The position numbers and the translations under genes were made by a program. Under the pieces are notes generated by a model, which saw nothing but the letters and a program-made list of their open reading frames with translations, made no database searches and had not been told where the DNA came from. Below, piece after piece: positions 22,108-32,335 of a stretch of DNA of 64,000 nt; within the stretch, counting starts at the first letter, position 1; each line of letters starts with the position of its first letter. This DNA is from Chelydra serpentina (lineage: Eukaryota > Chordata > Testudines > Chelydridae), in NCBI GenBank assembly GCA_037349315.1, contig JBAIAC010000020.1, positions 2,046,001 through 2,110,000 of the forward strand, read 5' to 3'.

Positions 22108-24395
22108 TCACGGGCAGGGTGATCGACAGCCTCCAGCGGGCCCCGCAACAAAACCATGTTCGACCCCAAAGGTGGTCAGGGAGTCGCGGAACTTGCGGGC
22201 TCGTAGGTAGGCCGCGATGCCTTGCCTCTCGGTCCCTCTCCCCTCCCCCAGAAGGGCCCTCGTGGCCCGGAGGACGAGATGTAAGTCCCCCCAGCGCTGG
22301 AGGACGAGCTGCACCTTTCTCTGAGAGCCACGGGTGTCCAGCAGGAAGCAGTGCAGCTCTTCCCTCAGCACAGAGGGGGACGCGGCAGCCAACCCGCTGC
22401 CATCCTCCGGTGGGGCCCCTGGAAGATCCTCGTGGCCTACAGAGATGGGCAAGCAAGGGGCGGAGCCATCCCCAGCACGGGAGGGGGCGGCAGAGGGAAT
22501 AATGCAGCCCCCACAGCATTGGGAAGAGGGGACATGAAAACCACCCCTGAAGGTTGTCCGTGAGTGACGGAAATGAAACAACTTCGGGGGCGGCAATAGC
22601 TTGGGAGGTGGAGGGGAAAGGGGCAGGCAGTACAGTGGGGGCAGGATCAGGATCAGGGGCCGGAACAGGGACTAGGGCAGAGGAATGGGCAGGAGCAGGG
22701 ACAAGGGCTGAATTTGGGACTGGGTCAGGAGAGGGGTCGGGAACAGAGATAGGGGCAGGAGCGGGGACAAAGGTGGGTTCATAGTCCCCGGCAGCCAGGT
22801 TGCCAGGGTGCAGCTCCTCTCGACCAGGAATGGGGGCTGAGGGGATGAGGGTTAGAGGGGGGCCCTCATGGACACCGGGCACGGGAGCTGCAGTAATCAA
22901 GTCACCCGCAGCCACGGTGTCAGGCATGATGGAAATTGCAGTGGGGCCCCCCTCCGAAGGGGAGGCTAACTGCTCTGTCCGGGTGGTGAAGGGCACGCCC
23001 ACAGGCCTGGGGCCTGACCGTTCGGCACTGGCCGTCACCCCTAGGGGCCCGGTGGCCTCAGGCGTAGTGCCATCCTCGGCCGGGCAGATAGGGAGGACCA
23101 GGGGCGCCCCAAGGACCAGAGTGGGGGCAACAGTTGGGGGTGAGAGGCAGGAAGAAGGAGGAGGGGGCGGCGGGAGTAGGCCACCACCCAGATTGAGGCC
23201 CGCTGGCGGAGGGTTGTCCTCCCCCTGGGTGACCGGGGTCAGACCCAAGCCTCGATCTCATCGAATATGGAGGTGATGTCAGTCCCCACGGCCCCGGCGA
23301 CCTCCGCGGCAGTCACAGGGGCTACAATCGCCCCAACATCAGTGAAGGCAGGGGGCACAGGTGGCATAGGGGCCGCGGGAACTGCTGCAGAGGCCTCCTC
23401 GGGGGGGGGGGGCTCAACAAGGGGGACGGTTGCGTCTCCGTCCGCTGCTATGGCTCCCATGGCTAACGCCTCCAGCGGGGCTCCATCCGGGGGTGCGGCG
23501 GAAGATGAAGCGAAATCAGCCCCCCACAGAATCTTTCGGGGGGCCTCCTCTCCCTCCTCATCAGAGGGGAGGGATCGAACCCACGACTTACAGGCACCAC
23601 GCTTCCCCCGGACGAGCGCCCAGCCCTCCGAGGTGGAGGGCCAGTCGGCAGGGGCAGGGCTAGGGGGCGAGGGGCCTGGGGCACGGGGTAGCAAGGGCGG
23701 GACGGCGAGGGGAAGGGAAACCTCTCCCTGGGGCAGGCCCTCTCCCTCGGCCGGTAAGGATCTTGCCACCCTCTCCTCCACGGGAGGAGGGGCAGCAGCA
23801 GCGGTGGCCGGGCTGCCAGGGTCGCCGGCGGTGACAGGGCCGACGCCCTCCCGGGTCTCGGGGGTCCCGGACGCCCCTCCAGGCCGGGCCAGGGGACAGT
23901 CCCTCCGGACATGCCCCATCGCCTGGCAGAGGAAGCACTGGGCCTCCCCCGTTGAATAGTGGACCCAGTAATGGGCCCCCTGATAGGGCACCAGGAAGGA
24001 CCCCTCGAGCGCCACTCCGCCACGCCCCACCAGCGGCACTTGAATCTGCACCTGCCGGCGGAAGGACAGAACGTGACGGAGGGTGGGGTCCTTGCAGCCC
24101 AGCGAGAGAGGGCTGAAGACAGAAATGGGCTTCCCCAGGGTGGAGAGGGCAGGCAACAGGGCAGTATTGGGCAGGACGGAGGTCAATACCACCCGTATGC
24201 CCAAGTCCTCCAGGGATTCAAGGGGGACGAACACGCCCCCCACCACCAGGCCCTTCTCTACCGCCTCCTGAGCGGCGGCCTCCGATGCTAGGAAGAACAG
24301 AACCTTACCATACATCTTGGAGGCCGCCAAGCATGTTTCGACGTGGGGCGAGGCGGGCACCAGGAGGCAGCAGATGCCATGTCTCCTGGTCAGCG
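22108..24395 (-). pseudogene. Tx1-type LINE ORF1 (gag-like, CCHC knuckle)
   Basis: The open frame from 24360 to 23239 encodes the ORF1 N-terminal region, with a beta-rich RNA-binding-like segment and a knuckle CFLCQAMGHVRRDC (C-x2-C-x4-H-x4-C), followed by Pro/Ala-rich linker sequence. The frame still reads upstream of the first ATG to about 24395, so the true start was removed by 5' truncation. After a frame change near 23240 the C-terminal half (Pro-rich, then RKVQLVLQRWGDLHLVLRA) continues to about 22108. ORF1 proteins of this clade bind the element RNA and form the RNP. Confidence 0.75.
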
Positions 24396-24400
24396 AGGGG

Positions 24401-25380
24401 AATTATTTTCTCCCTTAGATCATTGCTAAAGATATTGAAAAGCAGTGGACTGAGAACCGATCCCTGTGAGAGGCTATTTGAAACATCCCCATTGAATAAT
24501 GATTTCCCATGTTTAGGATAATAAATTAACCACTTTTAATCCATTTAAAATATTCTTAATTGGTTTTGGTTTAGTGCTATTTTTTAATCAGACAGTGGGA
24601 TTAAGTCAAATCCTTACATTTAAGTATATTATATCAAACAAACTTGTAACCTCTTAAAAATCCAATTTGTTTATCAAGACCTATTTTCCATAAAACCATG
24701 ATGGATGGCATTAACTATGTTACCATCACTTAATTCTTTATTTATTACATCCCATATCTGACTTTCCATATTTTTGCCTATGGTTGATGTCAGACTATCC
24801 AGCTGATTATCATCCCATTTACCCCCTTTTAAATAATGGAAGAGCATTAGGTTTTCTCCAGTGTTCTAGGACTTCCTCAATATTCCAATATTTGAAGAAT
24901 ATTATCATAAATAGCTCGGAGAGATCCTCAGCCAATTCTTTTAAAACTCTTGGTTGCACATTATCTGGTCCTTCAAGATTTGAACATGTTTAGTTTTAGC
25001 AGTTCTTCCAAATTACTATTATGGAACCTATGTAATTTTCCCTGTATGATGAGAATACATTACCTAGCTTCTTTTCAAGTACAGAAATAAAATATTAATT
25101 GAACCCTTCTGCTTTTTCTGCATCATAATTAACAATTCTACTGTTGCTATCTAGTAATGATCCTATGCCATTCTTAGAATTCCTTCTGTTAAAAACAATG
25201 TTTTAAAAAGTCCTTCTCATTGTACTTAACTCTACCGGCCATTCATATTTGATTGAAAACGTCAATTTATCAGTTGTTTGAATTTCATGACTGCTACGTT
25301 ATATCATTGATATCACATTCTCTATTTCCATTTTCACTTCCTTTTTTAACCAGGATATATGTTTTTAAAAACTAATCAAG
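24401..25380 (-). mobile_element. Old antisense LINE (CR1/L3-like) RT relic
   Basis: The minus strand contains the RT motif SQGSVLSPLLFNIFSNDL at about 24490-24430, and further decayed LINE sequence extends to about 25380 with many stops. The motif establishes a non-LTR RT; subfamily is uncertain because of decay. The Tx1 element is joined directly to it at about 24400. Confidence 0.7.
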
Positions 25381-26189
25381 CCTTTTTTTATGATTCTGGA
25401 ATTGTGTATTTTTGAACATCTATTAAAGTTTCCTTTAAAAGCTCCCAATTGCATTCACACTGGATTGTTAAAATATTTTCTCCTAATCTATTGTGCTTAT
25501 AATTGGTTTTTTTCCTTTAATTTTCCTTCCTATTTTCCACTAGAAAAATATCAGAAAGTTAAAAAAAAGGTGGCCAAAGTAAGAGAAAATCCATTTTCCC
25601 ATGATTTGTAACTGTTTCCTAACTGTCAAAAGATGAAAATAAATAAAAAAAGTGTTGTGAAATCCACAGTTTCCAAGAAAAATGTGAGGGAATTTTTATT
25701 ATGAGGGTTTTTTTTTTATTTCAGATCATTAAAAGATTTCATTACATGATTATTTTTTCCCATCTAAAAAGATTAGTAGAAAATTTTCAACCACCTCTAA
25801 TTTTCATTCTATTTCATTAAGGGTCTCCGAAAATTCATATTATGCCTGAAACCATTAACTGAAGGGAGATGGGTATGGACACTACACAGAGGACTTTTCT
25901 ACAAAATATTAGTTGTAATAAAGTAGGTATAAATAATAAAAAACAAACAAATACGTTTAAAAGAGTCTGAAGAAAGCTGCTCAACTTTCACTATCTTGGT
26001 TCTTGTGAAATCAGCCATACACTAGTTTTCCAGAAACCACATATTCTTCTAGCAATGAGAGGACTGAAACTTCTCAGTTTCAGACCTACCTTTTACATCA
26101 TTAAGAAGGTAAAAATGGCACAGCCCAATTTTTCCTCTTACAGACCACTGTTAATAGGATGTTCCGTCCCTCTGAAACAATAATTACAG
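25381..26189. other. No gene seen; AT-rich spacer
   Basis: T- and A-rich sequence with no conserved frame or repeat end visible. The frame at 25390-25611 lacks any domain. Confidence 0.4.
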
Positions 26190-26339
26190 CTATGGTAAAG
26201 ACAGAGTTCGAGGAGATGGAGCTTGCATGGGGCTGAGGCCAAGAACAAAAGGAATTTCTCTGACTTGGAGGGCTCTTTCACGGTCCTCCAGGGCCCTCCT
26301 ATTTCCCATGAGGGCAACCCTCTTGTCCTCATCACACAG
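26190..26339 (-). CDS. Heptad-repeat cytoplasmic tail exon, open (unit D)
   Basis: From the acceptor-like 'cccatag' at 26340 the minus strand reads LCDEDKRVALMGNRRALEDR, then ERALQVREIP and a short tail ending at TAG (26190-26192): 49 codons without interruption. It aligns in register with the broken exon at 3500-3659, including the DE start and the RRALE heptad. The 21-bp periodicity and A/L core positions predict a coiled coil, as in B-G-type cytoplasmic tails. The longer overlapping frame from 26422 is in another register and is not conserved. Whether the unit is expressed is unknown; its upstream part is interrupted by a CR1 and an LTR element. Confidence 0.5.
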   Translation of the reverse strand: MCDEDKRVALMGNRRALEDRERALQVREIPFVLGLSPMQAPSPRTLSLP

Positions 26340-27660
26340 CTATGGGCTGAGTCGCGAACTCTGTGGTGCTGTATGGCAGAGAATGCAATGGTTGCCAAAG
26401 AAAAGGGCTCTCTGCTGGGCACTCACACTCCTGCCTCTGCCAGAGGTGCCATTTCTCTGGTTCTGACATTTGCTATCTCCAACCTATTCCAATTCCTTCC
26501 ATTGTCTCGCCCCATGCTATTGGGTTACAGCACTGTGTGGTAGCTCCAGGCCACATAGGTTCCACTGTCAGAACTTCTGCAGACCTCCAGAACCAAGTGA
26601 TGGCAGATAACAATACCTAGCTCTTATCTAGCACTTTTCATCATTAGATCGGAAGAATGTGCTTTACAAACTGTTCAGTATCAGAAAAGTAAACACTTGC
26701 ACCTGCCATCTCCATGAAACAGAGCCACTCGGTGCAGTAATGTCTTATTTCATAGAATCATAGGACTGGAAGGGACCTTGAGAGGTCATCAAAAGTCCAG
26801 TCCCCTGCACTCATAGCACGACCAAGCACCAGCCCTAACAGGTGTTTGTCTAGCCTGCTCTTAAAAATCTCCAGTGATGAAGATTCCACAACCTCCCTAG
26901 GCAATTTATTCCAGTGCTTAACCATCCTGACAGGAAGTTTTTCCTAATTTCCAACCTAAACCTCGCTTGCTGCAATTTAAGCCCATTGCTTCTTGTCCTA
27001 TCATCAGAGGTTAAGGAGAATAATTTTTCTCCCTCCTCCTTTTAACATTTTAGATACTTGAAAACTGTTATGTCCCCTCTCAGTCTTCTCTTTTCCAGTC
27101 TAAACAAACCTAATTCTTTCAATCTTCCCTCATAGGTCATGTTTTCTAGACCTTTATTTTTGTTGTTCTTCTCTGGGCTTTTTCCAATTTGTCCACATCT
27201 TTCCTGAAATGTGGCACCCAGAACTGGACACAATTCTCCAGTTGAGGCTTAATCAGCACAGAGTAGAGCGGAAGAATTACTTCTCGTATCTTGCTTTCAA
27301 CACTCCTGCTAATACATCCCAGAATGATGTTTTATTTTTTGGTTGGTTTTTTTCTTTTTGCAACAACGTTATACTGTTGAGGCATATTTAACTTCTGGTC
27401 TGCTATGACCCCTTTCCCTTCAATGCCAGCACTTCTTTTCTCCAAAAGATCTAGTCTCCATTTATCCATTTCCAATATTCCCCTCTCGGTTGCTCTGTTT
27501 CTTCTCCGGTCTGTCCTTCATCTTTCCTAAAGGCCAACTCTCACAGTACTTGAATCTTAAAACACCTGTTACAGTGTCACTGTTTTGTGTTCAGGAGCAT
27601 AATCTTCTGATTTTCTGAGGCAGAATGGGAAATGAGAACCCAGACTGGTGTGAAACAGAA
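26340..27660 (-). repeat. Shared module of the receptor-like units, copy 4, split by a CR1
   Basis: Positions 26340-26752 follow copy 2, including 'ctgtatggcagagaatgcaatgg' and 'cacctgccatctccatgaa'. The module's closing words ('tctgattttctgaggcagaatgggaaatgag') reappear at about 27600-27650, so the CR1 at 26753-27475 interrupted it. This dates the CR1 insertion after the duplication of the units. Confidence 0.55.
26753..27475 (-). mobile_element. CR1 LINE, older subfamily, 3' part
   Basis: Antisense CR1: plus-strand 'catagaatcataggactgg' marks the 3' end, then sequence decodes on the minus strand as the ORF2 C-terminus ([20 protein letters not shown]) and continues to about 27475. It is more diverged than the CR1s at 50-53 kb. 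Confidence 0.9.
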
Positions 27661-27662
27661 AG

Positions 27663-28476
27663 TGTCATAAATATAAAGGGAAGGGGGAGAGGATCTGATG
27701 CAGTGCTATAAAATCCTCTTACCAGTAAAGGGTTAAGAAATGCAGGTAGCCAGACTGACACCTGACCTGGCTGGCATCTGACCAATGGGGGGACAAGATA
27801 CTTTCAAAGTCTTGGGAGGGGGAAAGCTTTGTGTGTGGCTTTGTCTGAGTCAGAGTGATCTTGGAAGACAGAAGGAACCTACCGAAAATCAAACCTCCCT
27901 TTTCTGAAGTAAGTTTAGTCAGCCCTGCGAGTAGATTTCTGTTTAATTTTGCTTGGTGTATTCCCTGTGTTAGAAGGGGCGGGGGGGGGGGAGCGGTATT
28001 CATGGTTTTCTGTAACTTTAAGGTTTTGTCCAGAGGGGGAAATCTCTCAGAGTTTGGAAATTAAGTGCCCTGTAAAATAGTTACCATCCTGATTTTACAG
28101 AGATGATTTTACCTTCTTTATTTTTAATAAAATCCTTCTTTTAAGAAGCTGACTGTTTTCTATGGTGTTAAAACCCAGGGGGTGGGTTTTTAGATCACTG
28201 TGTAACCAATTGGTTGGGAGAGTGTTCTCAAGCTTCCCAGGAAAGGGGGTGTATGGCTTGAGGGGGTTATTTGGGGGGAAAGGAAGTTCAAGTGATTCCT
28301 TTCCTGGATTCCTGTTAGATACTTGATGGTGGCAGCGAAAGAAGCATTTCTCAGGGTGCAGGGAATTTTGTACCTTGGGGGTTTTAACCTAAGCTGGTAA
28401 AAATAAGCGTAGGGGCTCTTAATGCTGGTCCCCACGTCTTTACCCTAGAGTTTAGAGTGGGGAGGGAACCCTGACA
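27663..28476 (+). mobile_element. 5' LTR of a Ty3/Gypsy-type element
   Basis: An 814-bp LTR begins TGTCATAA and ends CCCTGACA. It is homologous along its whole length to the solo LTR at 61875-62690, and shares the 'gattttacagagatgatttt' core, the 'tttaataaaatcctt' polyadenylation segment and the terminal 'ctagagtt..gtggggagggaaccctgaca'. It is followed directly by a primer-binding-like 'tggtggcagagtggtggga'. No 3' LTR is found before 31 kb. Confidence 0.85.
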
Positions 28477-28878
28477 TGGTGGCAGAGTGGTGGGATATAT
28501 TGAACCAGAGATTTTTTTTTTAACCAGACACAGGGAGTTTAGAATTTTTTTTCTCTTCTCTCTAGCTCTTCCCTGTAGCTGCTGGAAGCAGGGAGGGGTG
28601 AGGGGTTAAGCTGCTAGGAGCTAGAGTATCTACGTATGAAAGCAGGTAGTTAACCCCTACAGGGAATACCCAAGCAAGTTTTTTTTTCTTTCTAACTCTC
28701 TCAGGTTAAGACAGATTAAAACAGAAAGGCTAAGATGACTGCCAGTGAAGCAGCTATTAAACTTGAGATAGCTCGGCTACAGGCCAATGAGGAGGAGAAG
28801 AAACATGCAAGACTGCTACAACTTAAACAGATGGAGATGGAAGAGAAAGAAAGAGAGAGGAAGCATGCTGGCATGTGT
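28477..28878 (+). pseudogene. Truncated internal region with gag N-terminus
   Basis: After the primer-binding-like site the leader runs to an ATG at 28735. A frame of about 45 codons then starts MTASEAAIKLEIARLQANEE and is E/K/L-rich (predicted coiled coil), as at the N-terminus of vertebrate Ty3/Gypsy gag. The sequence becomes unrelated GC-rich DNA at about 28875. The element has lost the rest of gag, pol and its 3' LTR. Confidence 0.6.
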
Positions 28879-28879
28879 C

Positions 28880-31559
28880 CCCGTCCCACAGTTCCCCGTG
28901 CTCCCCGGCCAGGCTCCAGCTGATGGTCTGGTGTACAATGTTCAGTGATTGAGCCAGGTGTGTGTGTGTGTGATTAGAAATGGAGAGCCTGGTTTTGTTG
29001 TGTTTAAGACAAGACAAACACAATCACTTTGCATCCTAACATCTGTCTCAATCACCAAATACCATTACCGTACATCACACACACACACAACCCAGTGGCT
29101 GAAATATTGTGGGTAGGCTTTCCGAGGGTTAGCTGTAGGCAAAGGAATTGTGAGGAGGTCCTGCACCAAATGGTCTTCTTGAAAACTGCCTTAGCATATC
29201 GTACACATTTTGAGCAATAAAAAACTGTTATCCCATAAATGCTAATAAAAATATAATATAGACATTTATAATGTGTTATTTTCACATTAAAATTACATGT
29301 CAGAACATAAATTACCATAATATTCTGATATCAATCCAGTCCTTAAAACTTACAGAAAGAGCAATTAAGCTTGTGAGTTAACCTTTCTTCTCTAATTATT
29401 TTTCACACCCAACATTGTGGCCTCAAAATACCTCATTTCTACCTAGAACAGTCTGGGTATGTGGGGGCTCAATCAAGGTCCCAATAATATGGAATACAAA
29501 ATTTGGTGAAAATATTTGTAAATCAATGAATATTTACTTAATGGCATCTTGGTTTTTTTCTGAAAAAGAAAAAATCAATACACTTTGTAGTCATGAATTT
29601 GACAATGGTATCTTAGTAATAATAAGGTATGATAATGTATTACAGGAAGAATGGCCATACTACATACACTTTAATGTGCTTCTTTTATTTTAATTTGGAG
29701 GTTAGAGGCATGCATTAATCTCAAACATGCTTGACTGTTAGATTAAAATATTACATATTGAAAATACATTAAGAATGTTAAGGTTCAAAAGTCAAACACT
29801 CAAAAGTTAGGAAATGTATGAATTAAGCTTGCCCATACAACCTTGCTACCAAATTTTGCTATTTTGAAATATTTTGCTATTTTGCTATCAAATTTGTGTG
29901 CTTTCTGCTCCTGGTGTTTCCCATCATCTTATCTGGCTCTGAAAAAGGCAGTATCCCTGTCCCTGTTTTTTCACTGGGTTCCCTGGCCCTCTCAGTTGGT
30001 GGGAGATCTCTGCAACTTCTCCATCCATCTGTGTCTCATCTTCTTTGGTTTACAGCCCGCCTATGGCCCAGCCTGCACCCTCTTGGCTCCTCCTGATCAT
30101 GCCTGTGGCAGTGGCTTGGTATGCCCTGCTTCTGTTTGCCAGCATGGATTTGTTTCATCACCATCCCATAGTTTTAATACCCATATGACATCACGGGAAA
30201 CCAAAGAAATGAGGTAAGAATACGCCTAAAATCCAATAAATGTTAGTGCAGCCAGAGCCTAGCACAGTAGGCTGATACAGGCTGCTCCATCCACTAAAAT
30301 AATGCTTTGTTTCAGTTCCCATTCTCCCAGCCTCTCTCTCAAACCACCCACACACTGACAATACAGTCAGGGAGGGAGGGGGAAGCCCAATACACTATAA
30401 AATAATTATGAACTAGAAGTGGCAAAATGGCAACACCCAGAACTAAGGTTGTCTATAATTTTCTATTAGAAACCCCTGTTTGCAGTTGCTTATAACTGCC
30501 ATTTCTTTTCCCCTTTCAAGATGGAATTTTCCATGACTGGTGACTGATACTTCACATTTTTATTTAAAGTTTGATTAGTTCAGCCATTTTCAAAGCGCAA
30601 AGGTAGCGAGAAAAAATGTTTGCTTGTTTTTCCCAATACTCCACTAATTGTTAACAGCTCTAGGCCTCAGGATACTGGATTAGGAACTTTAAACTAGACG
30701 TGAGTGAAAAATAGATTTTTAAGTGTGCTGGCAAGACTGAAAACTTAAAAAAACCATTTTGGGTCAAATAAAAATGAAGAGTTTTTAAATAAAAAAATAA
30801 TTTCGGGTTGAATGTAACAATTAGTTCAACCCAAAATGAAATGTTTCATTTTTATTCTGAGCATTTTTAATTAATTAAATTAAAGGAAATTTCAAAATAA
30901 AAAAGTCATTTTGAATAGAATAATCAAAGTGTTAAAACAAATTAATTCAGTCCCCCTCCCCTTTTTTTTTTTTTTTTGCCTACAGGAATTTCAATAACAA
31001 TTTTTTACTTGGCTCTATCTGAAATCTTGTAGGCAGACAGCCCTTAGGTCACAGTAGTATCTTTTTCAGCCTCTGAACATTTGTTCAGATCTGGCTGAAT
31101 TATCAGCTGCAAAAAATCTCCATTTCACACGTGCTTGACATATCTGAAAATTCACTTTTAACCCATTGTGCTGCATTTGTTCCGAGACCCTCTTGTGCCT
31201 CCTTTGTCTTCTAAAATGACTTCAAAGGTCTCGGGCGTAACTGTTGCTAGTTTGCTTTATTAACTACTTTGTGGCAGGAGGAAAAAGGACACTGGACTGG
31301 GAGTTAGGAAGGCATGATTTATAGTCTAACCTCTTCCACTGACTGACCCAATAATTCTCTGCACTTCACAACCCTTGTTACTTAGGAAGCAATGTATGTA
31401 AGCAAATATCAGTCCCCCAACACCATATACATATAAAGCATTTTATAGAAGTGGTAACTGAGGATCAGGAAGGCTACACAAATTTATTTCTGACAGGACT
31501 GAGACTAGAACCCACAGTACTGAGAACCAGCACTGTCCAGCAAATGGGTGTCCATAATG
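28880..31559. other. No gene seen; AT-rich, possible decayed unit-D exon
   Basis: A TG tract lies at about 28957-28972 and a CA tract at 29077-29091. A minus-strand acceptor 'gattttttctttttcag' near 29560 is followed by a short frame (EKNQDAIK then stop) that could correspond to the exon at 11230-11288, which would fit unit D, but evidence is thin. Positions about 29770-29850 match the unnamed repeat at 31590-31640 and 54320-54375. The remainder shows nothing. Confidence 0.3.
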
Positions 31560-32335
31560 GAATTTAATAAGAAAATAACATTGACATTAAGGTTGGAACA
31601 TCAAGCACTGAAAATGCCAGAATTAAGGTTGTCTTTGCAACCTTAGGTTTAAGTGTAGTAGCCGTGTTAGTCTGTGTCAGCAAAACGAAAATAAGAAAGA
31701 AAAACTTGTAGCACCTTAGAGACTAACAAATTTATTTCAGCCTCTTAAGATTGGTCTATACACCTCGACCTTATCATGTTTCTCTGACTGTATAAATATC
31801 TGTCTACTGTGTATTTCATTCCATGCATCCGATGAAGTGGGTATTAACCCACGAAAGCTTATGCTGAAATAAATTTGTTAGTCTCTAAGGTGCTACAAGT
31901 TTTTCTTTCTTATTTTCGTTTTGCAACCTTAGTTTGCCACTTTGTGTGCATGCATTGTGATAGACTTTAATTACATAATCAATGTTATGTCCAAAGCATA
32001 CAAGCAGTGAAATTAGATTTTAAAAAACCCATAAAATACTTTTCTTGGAAGACTGCAATGTAACACTACTTTATTGCTTAGAATCTTGAACTTTAACATG
32101 CAAGAACCAAAAACAGAGAGAGAAATAGCAGGCTGCTTCCTTAGGCAGCGATGTAAAACCCACATCAGCTTGCTCTAGGCTGGTTCTTTGTGGACTGACT
32201 GCTGAAGACGCAGATCACACACTTCCCTTTAGAGCCCCCTAGCCTGCAAGCAGGACTAGGAATATCTCCTGACAATTTAAAGTGATAACCTATCATTTTA
32301 ACACAGTTTTCAATACACCATAATCGCATAGTGTT
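31560..32335. repeat. Unnamed dispersed repeat, copy 1 (interrupted)
   Basis: Positions 32050-32335 are similar throughout to 34850-35135 ('tttattgcttagaat', 'caggctg', 'cttgctctaggctgg', 'gagccccctagcctgcaagcagga', 'agttttcaatacac'). The left part (31560-31646) matches fragments at 29770 and 54320. It may be an LTR of an unrecognised retroelement. The insertion at 31647-31924 splits it. Confidence 0.5.
31647..31924 (+). mobile_element. Palindromic short element inserted with a 13-bp direct repeat
   Basis: Perfect 61-bp inverted arms lie at 31680-31740 and 31864-31924. The left side carries an extra head 'ggtttaagtgtagtagccgtgttagtct'. The flanks repeat TTTGCAACCTTAG (31634-31646 and 31920-31932). 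The host repeat continues cleanly on both sides, so this is a real insertion. The long target duplication suggests LINE-style integration of a SINE-like element. Confidence 0.7.

Larger units (their letters stand above)
18455..24400 (-). mobile_element. Tx1-clade (L1-like) LINE, 5'-truncated and decayed
   Basis: A GC-rich island of about 6 kb on the minus strand carries, in order, a gag-like ORF1 with a CCHC zinc knuckle, an ORF2 endonuclease, an RT with YADD, and a C-terminal zf-RVT-type Cys segment. This order and the sequence style are those of Tx1/L1-Tx1 LINEs first described in Xenopus. The 5' edge abuts an older LINE at about 24400 and lacks the ORF1 start, so it is 5'-truncated. Frameshifts break ORF2 repeatedly. 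Confidence 0.85.

Noticed and set aside
22554..23959. Long Gly/Ala-rich plus-strand frames, including one of 230 codons.
   Set aside because: They are GC-driven shadows opposite the Tx1 LINE ORF1, which has recognisable motifs on the minus strand.
26138..26422. A 94-codon minus-strand frame with an ATG.
   Set aside because: It overlaps the heptad tail exon in a different register; only the heptad register is shared with the copy at 3500-3659.
28735..28923. A coiled-coil protein start as a host gene.
   Set aside because: It directly follows an LTR, primer-binding-like site and leader, and is best explained as a truncated Gypsy gag.
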